Below are positions 17,349 through 25,465 of a stretch of 64,000 bases of DNA, piece after piece. Location of the stretch: contig NZ_CP041405.1 in NCBI RefSeq assembly GCF_007066085.1, positions 248,001-312,000 on the forward strand, given 5' to 3'. How positions within the stretch are numbered: the first letter of the stretch is position 1; each line of letters begins with the position of its first letter. Below the pieces are notes generated by a model. It did not search any database, had not been told where the DNA came from, and worked only from the letters and a program-made list of their open reading frames with translations. This DNA is from Paenibacillus thiaminolyticus (lineage in GTDB: Bacteria > Bacillota > Bacilli > Paenibacillales > Paenibacillaceae). Position numbers and translations under genes: made by a program.

Positions 17349-17724
17349 CCCCCAATATGGAAGCATGGAAAGTGAAGATTTCCGGATGCGGTCTGTCCGG
17401 GTACGGCAGGACACAGGGCGGCAGGGCAGATATGAGATTGGCCCTGTCCAATTGCGCCTCATCGGACACGGCCTTATAATTAACATGCGATGGGACAATT
17501 CTCCTGACCGCTTTTACATCGAACGCAAGAAAGGGTGATCGTATGTTTTTTCCATCGGCCATCATCTTCAGATCGCTCCATGCAACGTCTGCACGATAAA
17601 CAGATGGCGATAGCTGCATGGAGATAGTGTTAAAATATCGCCGATATTCATTCTGACTGGCTATTCTGTTTTGACGGCAGACTTGCGATCCTTACGAATT
17701 TAAAATATTAAGGAGCGAGTTGGA

Positions 17725-18537
17725 ATGAAAGAAATGGATCAACGGATTTCCGCTTATATTCAACATAATTTTATGGAGAAAGTCTCGTTCGTCGCGCGGG
17801 AGAGCGAAGGCATGGCCGTCCAGACCACGGAACAATATATGCTGGTCGATTGCGGCATGCCCGCGGATACGTTCAATATTGGCGTCCTGCGGGCAGGTGA
17901 CGCCGGATCAGAGTGCGCTGTGCGGCAGATAACAGATTATTTTGCGGCGCGGGCCTTCCCGATGTCGCTATGGTGCTGGGAGCCTCTGGGCGCAAGCGCC
18001 CGGCAGGCGATCGAACATGCCGGGCTAAGTCTGGCCGAGGTCAATGAAGGCATGTATGCGTATGCGGAGGACCTGTCTCCGGAGGCGTACATGCCGGAGG
18101 GCTTTGTCGTGCAGCGGGTCGGGACTCCGGCGGAAGTACGGCGATTTGGAACGGTCTTGTCGTGTCTTTTCGGAGAGAGCAGCGAAGCCAAGCATGTCAG
18201 CCTGTACTATGAGCGGCTTGCCGAATCCCAGCTATGGACCCGGCCTGAGATGGCGTTATATATCGGAGTGTTGAACGATGGCACGCCTGTCACCGTCGGC
18301 TCGACCATCCGCAGCCGGGACAGTGTCGGCATCTACGATATCGCGACCTTGGACGAATACCGGAAGCGAGGCTTCGGCTCTGCTATGTTCCATCATATTT
18401 TGTCTGACATCTTGACCTGGCATGACGGGCTTATCGTCCTGCAGGCTTCCGAAGCGGGGGCAGGCCTGTACAAACGGGCAGGCTTCCGCCCGGTATGCGC
18501 CATTCGGGTCTTTGAGAACGGGGATGGAATCGAGTAG
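17725..18537 (+). CDS. GNAT-family N-acetyltransferase
   Basis: 270 residues from ATG 17725 behind AAGGAGCGAG. The N-terminal half resembles the substrate-side domain of two-lobed acetyltransferases. The C-terminal GNAT core holds the acetyl-CoA motif DIATLDEYRKRGFGSAMF (about residues 208-225) and ends with ASEAGAGLYKRAGFRPVCA. It stands alone, bounded by the 454-base intergenic region with the divergent MerR-type promoter upstream and a strong terminator downstream. The substrate is unknown. Confidence 0.85.
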   Translation: MKEMDQRISAYIQHNFMEKVSFVARESEGMAVQTTEQYMLVDCGMPADTFNIGVLRAGDAGSECAVRQITDYFAARAFPMSLWCWEPLGASARQAIEHAGLSLAEVNEGMYAYAEDLSPEAYMPEGFVVQRVGTPAEVRRFGTVLSCLFGESSEAKHVSLYYERLAESQLWTRPEMALYIGVLNDGTPVTVGSTIRSRDSVGIYDIATLDEYRKRGFGSAMFHHILSDILTWHDGLIVLQASEAGAGLYKRAGFRPVCAIRVFENGDGIE

Positions 18538-18584
18538 AGTGGAATAAACGTTGACATCGGCCCGTGAATGCGGGCATCAGGCGG

Positions 18585-18625
18585 CGCCCCTTCCTGTATC
18601 TGAGGATCAGGAAGGGGCGTTTTTT
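18585..18625 (+). terminator. intrinsic terminator
   Basis: 12-bp perfect stem CGCCCCTTCCTG/CAGGAAGGGGCG with an 11-base loop and six T, after the GNAT gene. Confidence 0.92.
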
Positions 18626-18714
18626 GCCGTGCCCTTCTTTTTCCTATTTGATTGAACCGATCGCGCTGCCAGATCGTACTAATACATAGATCCACACAAA
18701 GGAGGAATTTTGGA

Positions 18715-20796
18715 ATGAAGAAAAGGCTCTCTTGGGTGCTGGCCGTAGCGCTTGCCCTGTCGATGATCGCGCCGTCAGCGGCGATGGCATCCCCGTCCGG
18801 CAGCAGCGCTGCTGAGGCAGCGGCTCAGGGCTTGGAGAAGATCGCGGCCGAGAAGGCGGCGCTGCTCACCGAATCGTACGGGACGATCAGCGTACAATAT
18901 GCGCTGATTGACAACGGCAAGATCATGGTGTCCGGCCAGACCGGCATGAACGATATGGAAGGGAAGAAGCCGTTAACCAAGGATACGATGTATGGCATCG
19001 GATCGACGAGCAAAGTGTTCACGGCCGCTGCCGTCATGAAGCTGGCCGACGACGGGAAGATCGATCTCGATGCGCCCTTGGTCCGCTACATTACCGACTT
19101 CACGATGAAGGACGAACGGTACAAGCAGATAACTCCGCGCATGCTGCTGAACCATTCCTCCGGTCTTCAAGGCTCCAGTCTCGGCAGCTCCTTCCTGTTC
19201 GAGGACAATGACACCTATGCGCACGATACCTTGCTGAAGCAATTATCCGCCCAGAGCCTGAAAGCGGATCCGGGAGCGTTCTCGGTCTACTGCAACGACG
19301 GATTCACGCTAGCCGAGATTTTGGTAGAGAGAGTCAGCGGCATGGACTTTACCGCATTTATTCATAAATATTTTACCGAACCATTGCAGATGACCCATAC
19401 GAAGACATCACAGGACGAATTGGAAGCAAGCAAGATGGCCGGGCTTTATTCCCCTGTCTACCAGGGACAGCTTCCGAATGAAACCATAAATGTCATCGGG
19501 ACAGGGGGAATTTACTCCACGGCAGAAGATCTGGTGCGATTCTCGCAACTATTTACGGGCCAGGCGGACGGTATCCTCTCTGACAAGGCGCTACAGGCGA
19601 TGGCACAGGAGGAATACAAGAATGGCCTGTGGCCGGGAGATGCGGATAATGTCTTCAACTACGGTCTCGGCTGGGACAGCGTGAAGCTGTTCCCGTTCAA
19701 CGAATACGGAATGAAGGGCTTGGCCAAAGGCGGGGACACGATACTGTATCACGCTTCCCTCGTCGTGCTTCCGGAGCAGAAGATGGCGGCAGCGGTGCTG
19801 TCCTCCGGCGGTTCCAGCTCGACGAACGAGCTGCTGGCGAACGAATTGCTGCTGCAAGCATTGAAAGAGAAGGGCGTAATCAAAACGATAAAGCCGGAGA
19901 AATCCTTCGGCAAGACGGTGAAGGCGGAAATGCCCGCAGAGGTGGCGAAGCATGCAGGTTATTACGGCACCTTAGGCCAGCATATCCAGATTGAGATCAA
20001 AAAGGACGGAGAACTGTCTTTGCCGCTGACATTTATGATGGACAATTCGAAGGAAAAATATGTGTATACGGCGGATGGAAGCTTCGTCAATGAAAACGGA
20101 ACGTCCAAGGTCAGCTTCGTAACCGAGAAGAATGGACGCACCTACTTGTGGATGAGCGAATATGTGACGATGCCGGGACTGGGGCAGCTTGCCATATCCC
20201 ATTATGCGGCCGAGAAGCTGGAAGACAATGAACTGCCGAAGGAGACGGCCAAGGCATGGGCGAAGCGGGAAGGCATGACGTTCTATCCCGTGAACGAGAA
20301 GTATACTTCCCTCATGTATCTCATTATGCAGCCGACGGTACAGATTACCCGTACTGACGAGCTGCCGGGCTATCTGGGGGACAAAAAAATTACAGGTCCG
20401 AACACGGCGGCGAGCCAGCTTCAAATCCCGGGAATGGCAGGCCGGGATATGGCGGAAGCCCGCTTCTTTACGCAGGATGGCGTCGAATATATGGAAGGGG
20501 CTGGAAGATTACATGTGAGCGAGGCGAAAGTAAAGCCGCTCTACGCGGGCAAAGAATCCAAGCTCACGCTGCATGCCAACGGGCACGCCAAATGGTTCAC
20601 GGTTCCGAAAGCGGCCGCAGGCAAGACGATGACCGTCGCGCTGCCGAAGAAGGGCGCGTTTGCGGTCTATGACGAGCAAGGCCTATGCGTGAATTTCACG
20701 GTCGTCAGCGGCAATAACGAAGTGACGCTGCCGGAGAACGGCACAATCGTGTTTGCTGGCGCTCCGGGCTCGGAATTCGGCATCGCCTTGAAATAA
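18715..20796 (+). CDS. secreted serine hydrolase (beta-lactamase/PBP-like)
   Basis: 693 residues from ATG 18715 (AAAGGAGGA eight bases upstream). The signal peptide is cleaved near AMASP. The catalytic domain, about residues 40-390, has nucleophile STSK in GIGSTSKVFTAAAVMKLAD, and YCN as the Tyr-x-Asn element in FSVYCNDGFTLAE; GGIYSTAEDLVRF is typical of this family. About 300 further residues, rich in beta strands, form one or two accessory domains without SLH motifs. It is the second such hydrolase within 4 kb, separated from the SLH-anchored one by a GNAT gene; the two are only distantly similar. It probably acts as an esterase or peptidase outside the cell. Confidence 0.88.
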   Translation: MKKRLSWVLAVALALSMIAPSAAMASPSGSSAAEAAAQGLEKIAAEKAALLTESYGTISVQYALIDNGKIMVSGQTGMNDMEGKKPLTKDTMYGIGSTSKVFTAAAVMKLADDGKIDLDAPLVRYITDFTMKDERYKQITPRMLLNHSSGLQGSSLGSSFLFEDNDTYAHDTLLKQLSAQSLKADPGAFSVYCNDGFTLAEILVERVSGMDFTAFIHKYFTEPLQMTHTKTSQDELEASKMAGLYSPVYQGQLPNETINVIGTGGIYSTAEDLVRFSQLFTGQADGILSDKALQAMAQEEYKNGLWPGDADNVFNYGLGWDSVKLFPFNEYGMKGLAKGGDTILYHASLVVLPEQKMAAAVLSSGGSSSTNELLANELLLQALKEKGVIKTIKPEKSFGKTVKAEMPAEVAKHAGYYGTLGQHIQIEIKKDGELSLPLTFMMDNSKEKYVYTADGSFVNENGTSKVSFVTEKNGRTYLWMSEYVTMPGLGQLAISHYAAEKLEDNELPKETAKAWAKREGMTFYPVNEKYTSLMYLIMQPTVQITRTDELPGYLGDKKITGPNTAASQLQIPGMAGRDMAEARFFTQDGVEYMEGAGRLHVSEAKVKPLYAGKESKLTLHANGHAKWFTVPKAAAGKTMTVALPKKGAFAVYDEQGLCVNFTVVSGNNEVTLPENGTIVFAGAPGSEFGIALK

Positions 20797-20804
20797 CCGC
20801 ACCT

Positions 20805-20848
20805 AAAAAACCAGTAAGACACAAGAAGATGTGTTTTACTGGTTTTTT
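20805..20848. terminator. bidirectional terminator
   Basis: Long hairpin AAAAAACCAGTAA...TTACTGGTTTTTT with an inner ACAC/GTGT helix. A-rich and T-rich flanks make it effective for the hydrolase gene on the plus strand and yuzB on the minus strand. Confidence 0.88.
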
Positions 20849-20858
20849 CGCGTTTCCA

Positions 20859-21131
20859 TTATTCGTCGTACCCATCTTCCTCTGCATATTCATCCAGCTC
20901 TGCGGTGATTTTCTCCTTCACACGGTCAAGGCATTCGTTCACGGAACGGGCCGTAACGCGCTTGCCATTGACGAGCGCATAAGGCTGCCGGGCGCACAGG
21001 CCGCACAGCGACAGACATTCCATACGCAGGACGGCAATGTCGGGATTTTCCGCTTCGAACGCTTCCAGAGCGTCGGAATTGATGCCGTTATTGGCGCAGA
21101 TTTCCACGATGACGAAGCCCATATTGTTCAT
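20859..21131 (-). CDS. yuzB: YuzB-like DUF1450 protein
   Basis: 90 residues, acidic at the C-terminus. The family core is present: a thioredoxin-like (ferredoxin-type) segment with ECLSLCGLCARQPYALVNG (about residues 38-56) and a last Cys in SVNECLDRV. The Cys pattern suggests an iron-sulphur or disulphide role, but the function of YuzB/DUF1450 proteins is unknown. Its start overlaps the stop of the SufR-like regulator by four bases (ATGA), so it is co-translated as the last gene of the trhO operon. Confidence 0.85.
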   Translation of the reverse strand: MNNMGFVIVEICANNGINSDALEAFEAENPDIAVLRMECLSLCGLCARQPYALVNGKRVTARSVNECLDRVKEKITAELDEYAEEDGYDE

Positions 21132-21793
21132 GATGTTCCCCCCCTGGCTGACCGGATTCCGCCTTCGGCCCCCTTGATCTTATAGACGCACTTCCTGTCT
21201 CCGCTAGCCAGGCACGATGTCCGTTCCACTTCCGCGCCGAGCAAGTCTGCGAACAGACCCAGCTCGCAAGCGCAGGCGTGATTATATTGGTTCGCAATCC
21301 GGGCAATCGGACAATTGTATTCGGTCAAGACGAACTCGCTTTCGCTTATTTTATCCCATTCGGCCATATAGCCGCTCTCATTCTGAATATCGGACAGCAG
21401 CGCGACCTTGTCGGCCAACTTCTTCCCGCGCAGGCCGGACTCGTATTGATCGTACAGGGAGCGCTGCCGGAGATCGAACAGGCGGTTCACTGCGGCTTCG
21501 CCGGAATCTTGAGCGAGTTCGGCCAGGAGCTCAAGGGCTGCGGCATGATATCTCTTCGGAAAATAATCATCGGCGCCTGGAGTTAAACGATAGACGGACA
21601 TCGGACGTCCCATCGGCTGGCGGACGGTGCCGGATTCGATCAAATGATCGCGCTCCAGCGTATTCAGGTGCCGCCGCACAGCCATCAAGGTGATGCCCAG
21701 CCGCTCGCTCATCGCTTTGGCGCTTAGCTCGCCATCCGTCTTGAGCATTTGCATGATTTTCTCGCGCGTCGGTAGCGGAGCGTTATCCATCAT
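21128..21793 (-). CDS. SufR-like HTH regulator with C-terminal Cys cluster
   Basis: 221 residues. The N-terminal winged helix (TREKIMQMLKTDGELSAKAM, then RLGITLMAVRRHLNTLERD) belongs to the ArsR/DeoR-like group that includes SufR. The C-terminal half carries EYNCPIARIA, HACACE, ERTSCLASGDRKCVYKI, i.e. Cys spaced as in regulators that hold an iron-sulphur cluster. Transcription control in response to Fe-S status or redox is a reasonable inference. The gene starts 17 bases after trhO and overlaps yuzB, so all three form one operon on the minus strand. ATG 21793 or the adjacent ATG 21790 can serve as start. Confidence 0.8.
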   Translation of the reverse strand: MMDNAPLPTREKIMQMLKTDGELSAKAMSERLGITLMAVRRHLNTLERDHLIESGTVRQPMGRPMSVYRLTPGADDYFPKRYHAAALELLAELAQDSGEAAVNRLFDLRQRSLYDQYESGLRGKKLADKVALLSDIQNESGYMAEWDKISESEFVLTEYNCPIARIANQYNHACACELGLFADLLGAEVERTSCLASGDRKCVYKIKGAEGGIRSARGGTS

Positions 21794-21810
21794 GAGCCAT
21801 CACCGCCTTG

Positions 21811-22710
21811 TTAACGGGCTGCTGCCGCGGAGGCCGAGTCATGCTGCCGGCATTCCTCCGAACAATACCCTTCGTGCTCGGCTTGGCACGCCTCGCAGCA
21901 CAGATGCTGGCGATGGCAGGTATCATCCGTACAGTTGATATAATTTTCGCTCGGCTGGCCGCAGTGATAGCAGGTGCCCACGACGACGTTCTCGTCCGTA
22001 TGGTTGATCGGAACCGAGATCCGTTCGTCGAACACATAACAGCTGCCATCGAACAGCCGGCCTTGCGTAACCGGGTCTTTGCCATATGTTACGATGCCGC
22101 CGTCCAATTGATATATATCCTCGAAGCCTTCCTTGCGCATGACGGCGGTCAGCATCTCGCACCGGATTCCCCCCGTGCAGTACGTAAGGACGGTCTTGTC
22201 TTTATGCTGCTCCATATTGTCCCGAAGCCAGTCGGGGAATTCCCGGAAGCTGTCCACGTCCGGTCGAATCGCGTTCCGGAAATGGCCCAGATCATACTCA
22301 TAGCCGCTCCGCCCGTCCAGCACGATGACATCGTCACGCTGCAAATATTGCTGGAACTCGGCCGGACTGAGCCGGCCGCCGCCGTCGGTGTTCGGGTCAA
22401 GCTTCTGATCGTAGCGCAGCGTAACCAGTTCTTTTTTGTGACGGACGAACAGCTTTTTGAAGGCATGCCCGTTGTTGTTGTCGACCTTGAACAAGAGATC
22501 CTCGAACAGGGGATGGCCGTGCATATCCGCCATATACCGTTCGGTCTGTTCCACCGTTCCGGACAGCGTGCCGTTGATGCCTTCGTCGGCAATCAAAATA
22601 CGCCCCTTGATGCCGAGATCCTTGCAATATTGCAGATGTTCGGCCGCAAAGGCTTCCGCGTCAGGGATCGCAACATATTTATAAAAAAGAAGCACTCGAT
22701 AGTCTTTCAT
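21811..22710 (-). CDS. trhO: tRNA uridine(34) hydroxylase, rhodanese-like TrhO
   Basis: 299 residues. An N-terminal acylphosphatase-like domain (YRVLLFYKYVAI, IKGRILIADEGINGTLSG) is followed by a rhodanese domain with LDGRSGYEYDLGHFRNA and active-site Cys in TYCTGGIRCEMLT, then a Cys-rich zinc-type tail (GTCYHCGQPSENYINC, CHRQHLCCEAC). This is the TrhO/YceA layout; TrhO uses oxygen to make 5-hydroxyuridine at wobble U34. The start at 22710 has AAAGGA upstream. It leads the operon with the SufR-like regulator and yuzB. Confidence 0.92.
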   Translation of the reverse strand: MKDYRVLLFYKYVAIPDAEAFAAEHLQYCKDLGIKGRILIADEGINGTLSGTVEQTERYMADMHGHPLFEDLLFKVDNNNGHAFKKLFVRHKKELVTLRYDQKLDPNTDGGGRLSPAEFQQYLQRDDVIVLDGRSGYEYDLGHFRNAIRPDVDSFREFPDWLRDNMEQHKDKTVLTYCTGGIRCEMLTAVMRKEGFEDIYQLDGGIVTYGKDPVTQGRLFDGSCYVFDERISVPINHTDENVVVGTCYHCGQPSENYINCTDDTCHRQHLCCEACQAEHEGYCSEECRQHDSASAAAAR

Positions 22711-22842
22711 CGTGCGTACTCAATCCTTTCGTTATCAGAGTCGTCAACAAGAAGAGCGGAAGAGAGAGGAGGGGCCTCTACCTTCCGCCGCAGTTCCACT
22801 GCATAATACAGCTTACCAATGCTTGTCAATCACAATAGACTT

Positions 22843-22871
22843 ATTCTAACGAACGATACATACATAGTCAA
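22843..22871 (-). promoter_or_regulatory. promoter of the trhO operon
   Basis: Minus strand TTGACT (22866-22871), 17-base spacer, TAGAAT (22843-22848). The implied 5' leader of about 125 bases contains no structure I recognise. Confidence 0.6.
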
Positions 22872-22937
22872 CATAGAAGTTTATAATGTATCTATAAGTG
22901 AACCCGGATGTCACAGAGACGTCCGGGCGCTCTCGAA

Positions 22938-22976
22938 TTGACAAATCCAATGAGTGTGTATCATAATTATTATACA
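22938..22976 (+). promoter_or_regulatory. promoter with PerR-like operator
   Basis: TTGACA (22938-22943) and CATAAT (22962-22967) are 18 bases apart. The -10 region lies inside a 20-base near-perfect palindrome (22957-22976). Its core TCATAATTATTATAC (22961-22975) matches the PerR consensus TTATAATnATTATAA at 12 of 14 defined positions; the right half-site has the PerR-type T at position 2. This would make the FMN reductase peroxide-inducible. Confidence 0.6.
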
Positions 22977-23056
22977 TTAATGTTGCAAAAGTATCAAAAC
23001 CATGATATGGATGTCGAACCACGTCACGGTCGGCAGAAGAGAGGGAGTGTTCGGGA

Positions 23057-23593
23057 ATGAAATTACTCGGTATATCAGGAACGATCGTTGGTTCTAAGAC
23101 GGGGATCGCGGTGCAGAGCGTGCTGAATGCGGCGAAGCAATTCGATCCCGAGATCGAGACCGAATATCTCGATATGAAGGATTATCAGGTCCAGTTCTGC
23201 GACGGGAGAGATCCGTCAGCGTATACGGGGGATACGAGGACCGTCATCGATATCGTGTCTTCCGCGGATTGTTATATTATCGGGACGCCGATTTTCCAAT
23301 CCTCGATCACGGGCGTGCTGAAAAATCTGTTCGACTTGGTTCCGACCACGGCTTTGTACAATAAAGTGATGGGATTTGTCGCCACGGGCGGCACGTACCA
23401 GCATTACCTCGTCGTCGAGAATCAGCTGAAGCCAATCGCCGGTTATTTGCGGGCGTTCGTCGCGCCAAGCTACGTCTATTTGCATGACGATCATTTCAAC
23501 GCGGAGCGGCAGATAGCCGATCCGGATATTCGCGGCCGCCTGGACAGACTGGCCCGTGAAGTCGTATTCATGAACCAGAAGCTGAAAGGCTGA
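23057..23593 (+). CDS. NAD(P)H-dependent FMN reductase (SsuE-like)
   Basis: 178 residues from ATG 23057, behind GAGGGAG. The flavodoxin-like fold shows the N-terminal FMN-binding loop (LLGISGTIVGSKTG), YIIGTPIFQSSITGVLKNLFD (split: YIIGTPIFQSSITG, VLKNLFD) around residues 76-96, and GFVATGGTYQHY, all typical of SsuE/MsuE-type reductases. It supplies reduced flavin to monooxygenases or detoxifies quinones. The PerR-like operator points to a redox-stress role rather than sulphonate use; no monooxygenase gene is nearby. Confidence 0.88.
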   Translation: MKLLGISGTIVGSKTGIAVQSVLNAAKQFDPEIETEYLDMKDYQVQFCDGRDPSAYTGDTRTVIDIVSSADCYIIGTPIFQSSITGVLKNLFDLVPTTALYNKVMGFVATGGTYQHYLVVENQLKPIAGYLRAFVAPSYVYLHDDHFNAERQIADPDIRGRLDRLAREVVFMNQKLKG

Positions 23594-24350
23594 GCTTCGC
23601 TGCAGGGGAGCCATTGAGCGGTTGGTGACCCACTCCGGCATGGAAATCGTGTCTGCGGATTACCCAGACCTTCCTGTTGGAGCAGGAGCAGGATAAGAAG
23701 GCAGAGCGGCTCTCAAGGAACAATACGGCACGACGTGCGTACGGTTATTTGCGCGAGAAGTGCCTGGAGCATGCAATGAAGCTCGCCGCAAATATGAATC
23801 CTTCCGGACTGCTGCGTAGGTGATTGCCGCAAATGTTACCGTGCCGGTAGCGGCAGAAATATGGGTACTGTTATCGGAGTAGACGTCAAGACGATTAGGT
23901 CTTGGCTTTTTTTTCCTCCTTAGTAGTGCATGTCATATTTCTACCCTTTAATACCTTCTGCAAATACAAAAATGAAGATTTAAATCCGCCCGAGAAACAT
24001 TATAATACGGCTACGTTTCAATTGAAGAAGATAAGGGGGATAAAAAGGAAAATTCTTACAACCACTCCATGTAATCCTTCGGGATGAATTTATACCATAA
24101 GTCCCCCCCCCAACCCTTCACAAATTGAAACTGACGAATTATTAACAATAACAAACCGTCCGTTGTTGTTTCTACTACAAAATCCCGAACTAACAAAAAT
24201 AATATAGGCCAAGAGCTTTGCTACCTTTTGGATCTGACTAGAAAGGTAAAAATTAGTATAGTTAGGAAGATCAAACATATAAGCATTCAGACTCGGGATT
24301 GAGCATGTCTTCACCGCTAATGTAGATTGATAACTGAAGCTTGGCAAGGA
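23594..24350. other. gene-poor stretch with a possible coding remnant
   Basis: About 750 bases. From roughly 23637 to 23822 one plus-strand frame without a good start reads a charged peptide (LLEQEQDKKAERLSRNNTA, then YLREKCLEHAMKLAANM) ending at TGA; it may be the tail of a lost gene but matches nothing I know. A terminator follows. From 23900 onward the DNA is visibly more AT-rich, with a run of nine C at 24103-24111 and no supported gene. Confidence 0.4.
23887..23914 (+). terminator. intrinsic terminator
   Basis: Stem CAAGAC/GTCTTG with a six-base loop followed by GC and eight T. Confidence 0.75.
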
Positions 24351-24450
24351 GGTGGCATTGCGAAAAGAAAGAAATCAGGAGAAGGGGACCAAGGTGTCCT
24401 TCCGATTTCTCTGGACAAGTTACATAGTAAAGCAAGAAGGAGTGAGGCTT

Positions 24451-25182
24451 ATGATGCCCCCGATTCGCACGTTGGTAGTTGATGATGAACGACATAGCCG
24501 TGACGAGTTAATCTATTTATTGAAGCAGCATTCAACTATAGAAATTGTAGGCGTGGCAGACAGTGGGGAACAAGCCGTCTTGCGGGCAATTCAATTGCAG
24601 CCGGATGTAATCTTTCTGGACGTTGCGATGCCAATTATGAGCGGGATTGAGGCAGCGAAGGCGATTGCCAACATGAAGGATGTTCCGCGGCTTGTCTTCG
24701 TGACCGCAAACAGACAGTTCGGAGCAGAAGCTTTTCGTCTGGAAGCGTTTGATTATTTATTGAAGCCGCTCGATAAAAAACATCTGGCGGACACCGTCAG
24801 GCGGCTGGAGAAATGGACTTGCCCGCCACACGCGCCGCCACCGCCAAAAATAGGAAGCAAGCTTGCGGTTGAGGTGGAACAGGAGATCATTTATATCAAT
24901 CCGAAGGATATCATTTTTATCACGCATAAGAATGGCGTAACCCGAGTTGTCACGATAACGCGAGAATATCACATGAAGACTTCTTTAAAGGAACTGGAGA
25001 GTCGAATGCGCCATCATTCCTTCATGCGTATTCATAAGAGCCATATTGTGAATTTGCATTTTGCAAAGCGGCTTATTCCCTGGTTCAATGGCGCTTATCA
25101 ACTTGAGCTGTCCGGGGCGGACGAATTTGTATCCGTAAGCCGCAATTACGTCAAGGCTTTCCGCCGGGCACTTGAATTGTAA
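24451..25182 (+). CDS. orphan LytTR-family response regulator
   Basis: 243 residues from ATG 24451 (AGAAGGAGTG upstream). The frame is open back to a TTG at 24358 that also has a fine AAGGAGG site, so a 31-residue N-terminal extension or leader is possible. The receiver domain has the acidic pair in VVDDERHSRDEL, phospho-acceptor Asp in VIFLDVAMP and the Lys in DYLLKPLDKKH. After a Pro-rich linker, a LytTR DNA-binding domain follows (ITHKNGVTRVVTITREYHMK, then FMRIHKSHIVNLHFAKRL and SVSRNYVKAFRRAL). No histidine kinase is adjacent. It lies directly upstream of the giant surface protein gene, its most likely target. Confidence 0.9.
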   Translation: MMPPIRTLVVDDERHSRDELIYLLKQHSTIEIVGVADSGEQAVLRAIQLQPDVIFLDVAMPIMSGIEAAKAIANMKDVPRLVFVTANRQFGAEAFRLEAFDYLLKPLDKKHLADTVRRLEKWTCPPHAPPPPKIGSKLAVEVEQEIIYINPKDIIFITHKNGVTRVVTITREYHMKTSLKELESRMRHHSFMRIHKSHIVNLHFAKRLIPWFNGAYQLELSGADEFVSVSRNYVKAFRRALEL

Positions 25183-25222
25183 GACCGGATCAGGCAGCCA
25201 CAGAGGATGAAAGAGTGCACGT

Positions 25223-25306
25223 TAAGTGCCGGATCATACATCTTGACGGTCCATTTCGACATGATAAGTGCCAAATAAACACATAACAAACGCTTTCCTT
25301 TATAAT
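25223..25306 (+). promoter_or_regulatory. candidate activator-dependent promoter of the surface protein gene
   Basis: A clean TATAAT (25301-25306) lacks a recognisable -35 element. Upstream, TAAGTGCC occurs twice, at 25223-25230 and 25265-25272, 42 bases (four helical turns) apart on the same face. Direct repeats upstream of a -35-less promoter fit an activator such as the neighbouring LytTR regulator, although the repeat is not the textbook LytTR site. Confidence 0.4.
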
Positions 25307-25328
25307 GCTTTGCAGGGCATGGCCGGGG

Positions 25329-25416
25329 CTGGGTCAACCTACCCAGATTGCCACTACATAGGAGGGGAGTGCAATAGCTAGGGGAAACCGCTAATGATAG
25401 CTAAGAACTATCATTA
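25329..25416 (+). promoter_or_regulatory. structured 5' leader of the surface protein gene
   Basis: Two stem-loops precede the start codon: CTGGGT/ACCCAG (25329-25346) and TAATGATAG/CTATCATTA (25392-25416, seven-base loop). Neither is followed by a T run, so mRNA stabilisation or translational control is more likely than termination. The second dyad could also be a protein-binding site. Confidence 0.4.
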
Positions 25417-25465
25417 TATTACAAAAAAAATCAAAATACTATGAGAGGAGAGGGATAGACCAAAA

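Noticed and set aside
17179..17619. Minus-strand 146-codon frame upstream of the SLH hydrolase
   Set aside because: It overlaps the hydrolase start and the MerR-type promoter and resembles no protein; no ribosome site.
22903..22927. Hairpin CCCGGATGT/ACGTCCGGG upstream of the FMN reductase promoter as a terminator
   Set aside because: No T run on either strand and no gene ends nearby; left unassigned.
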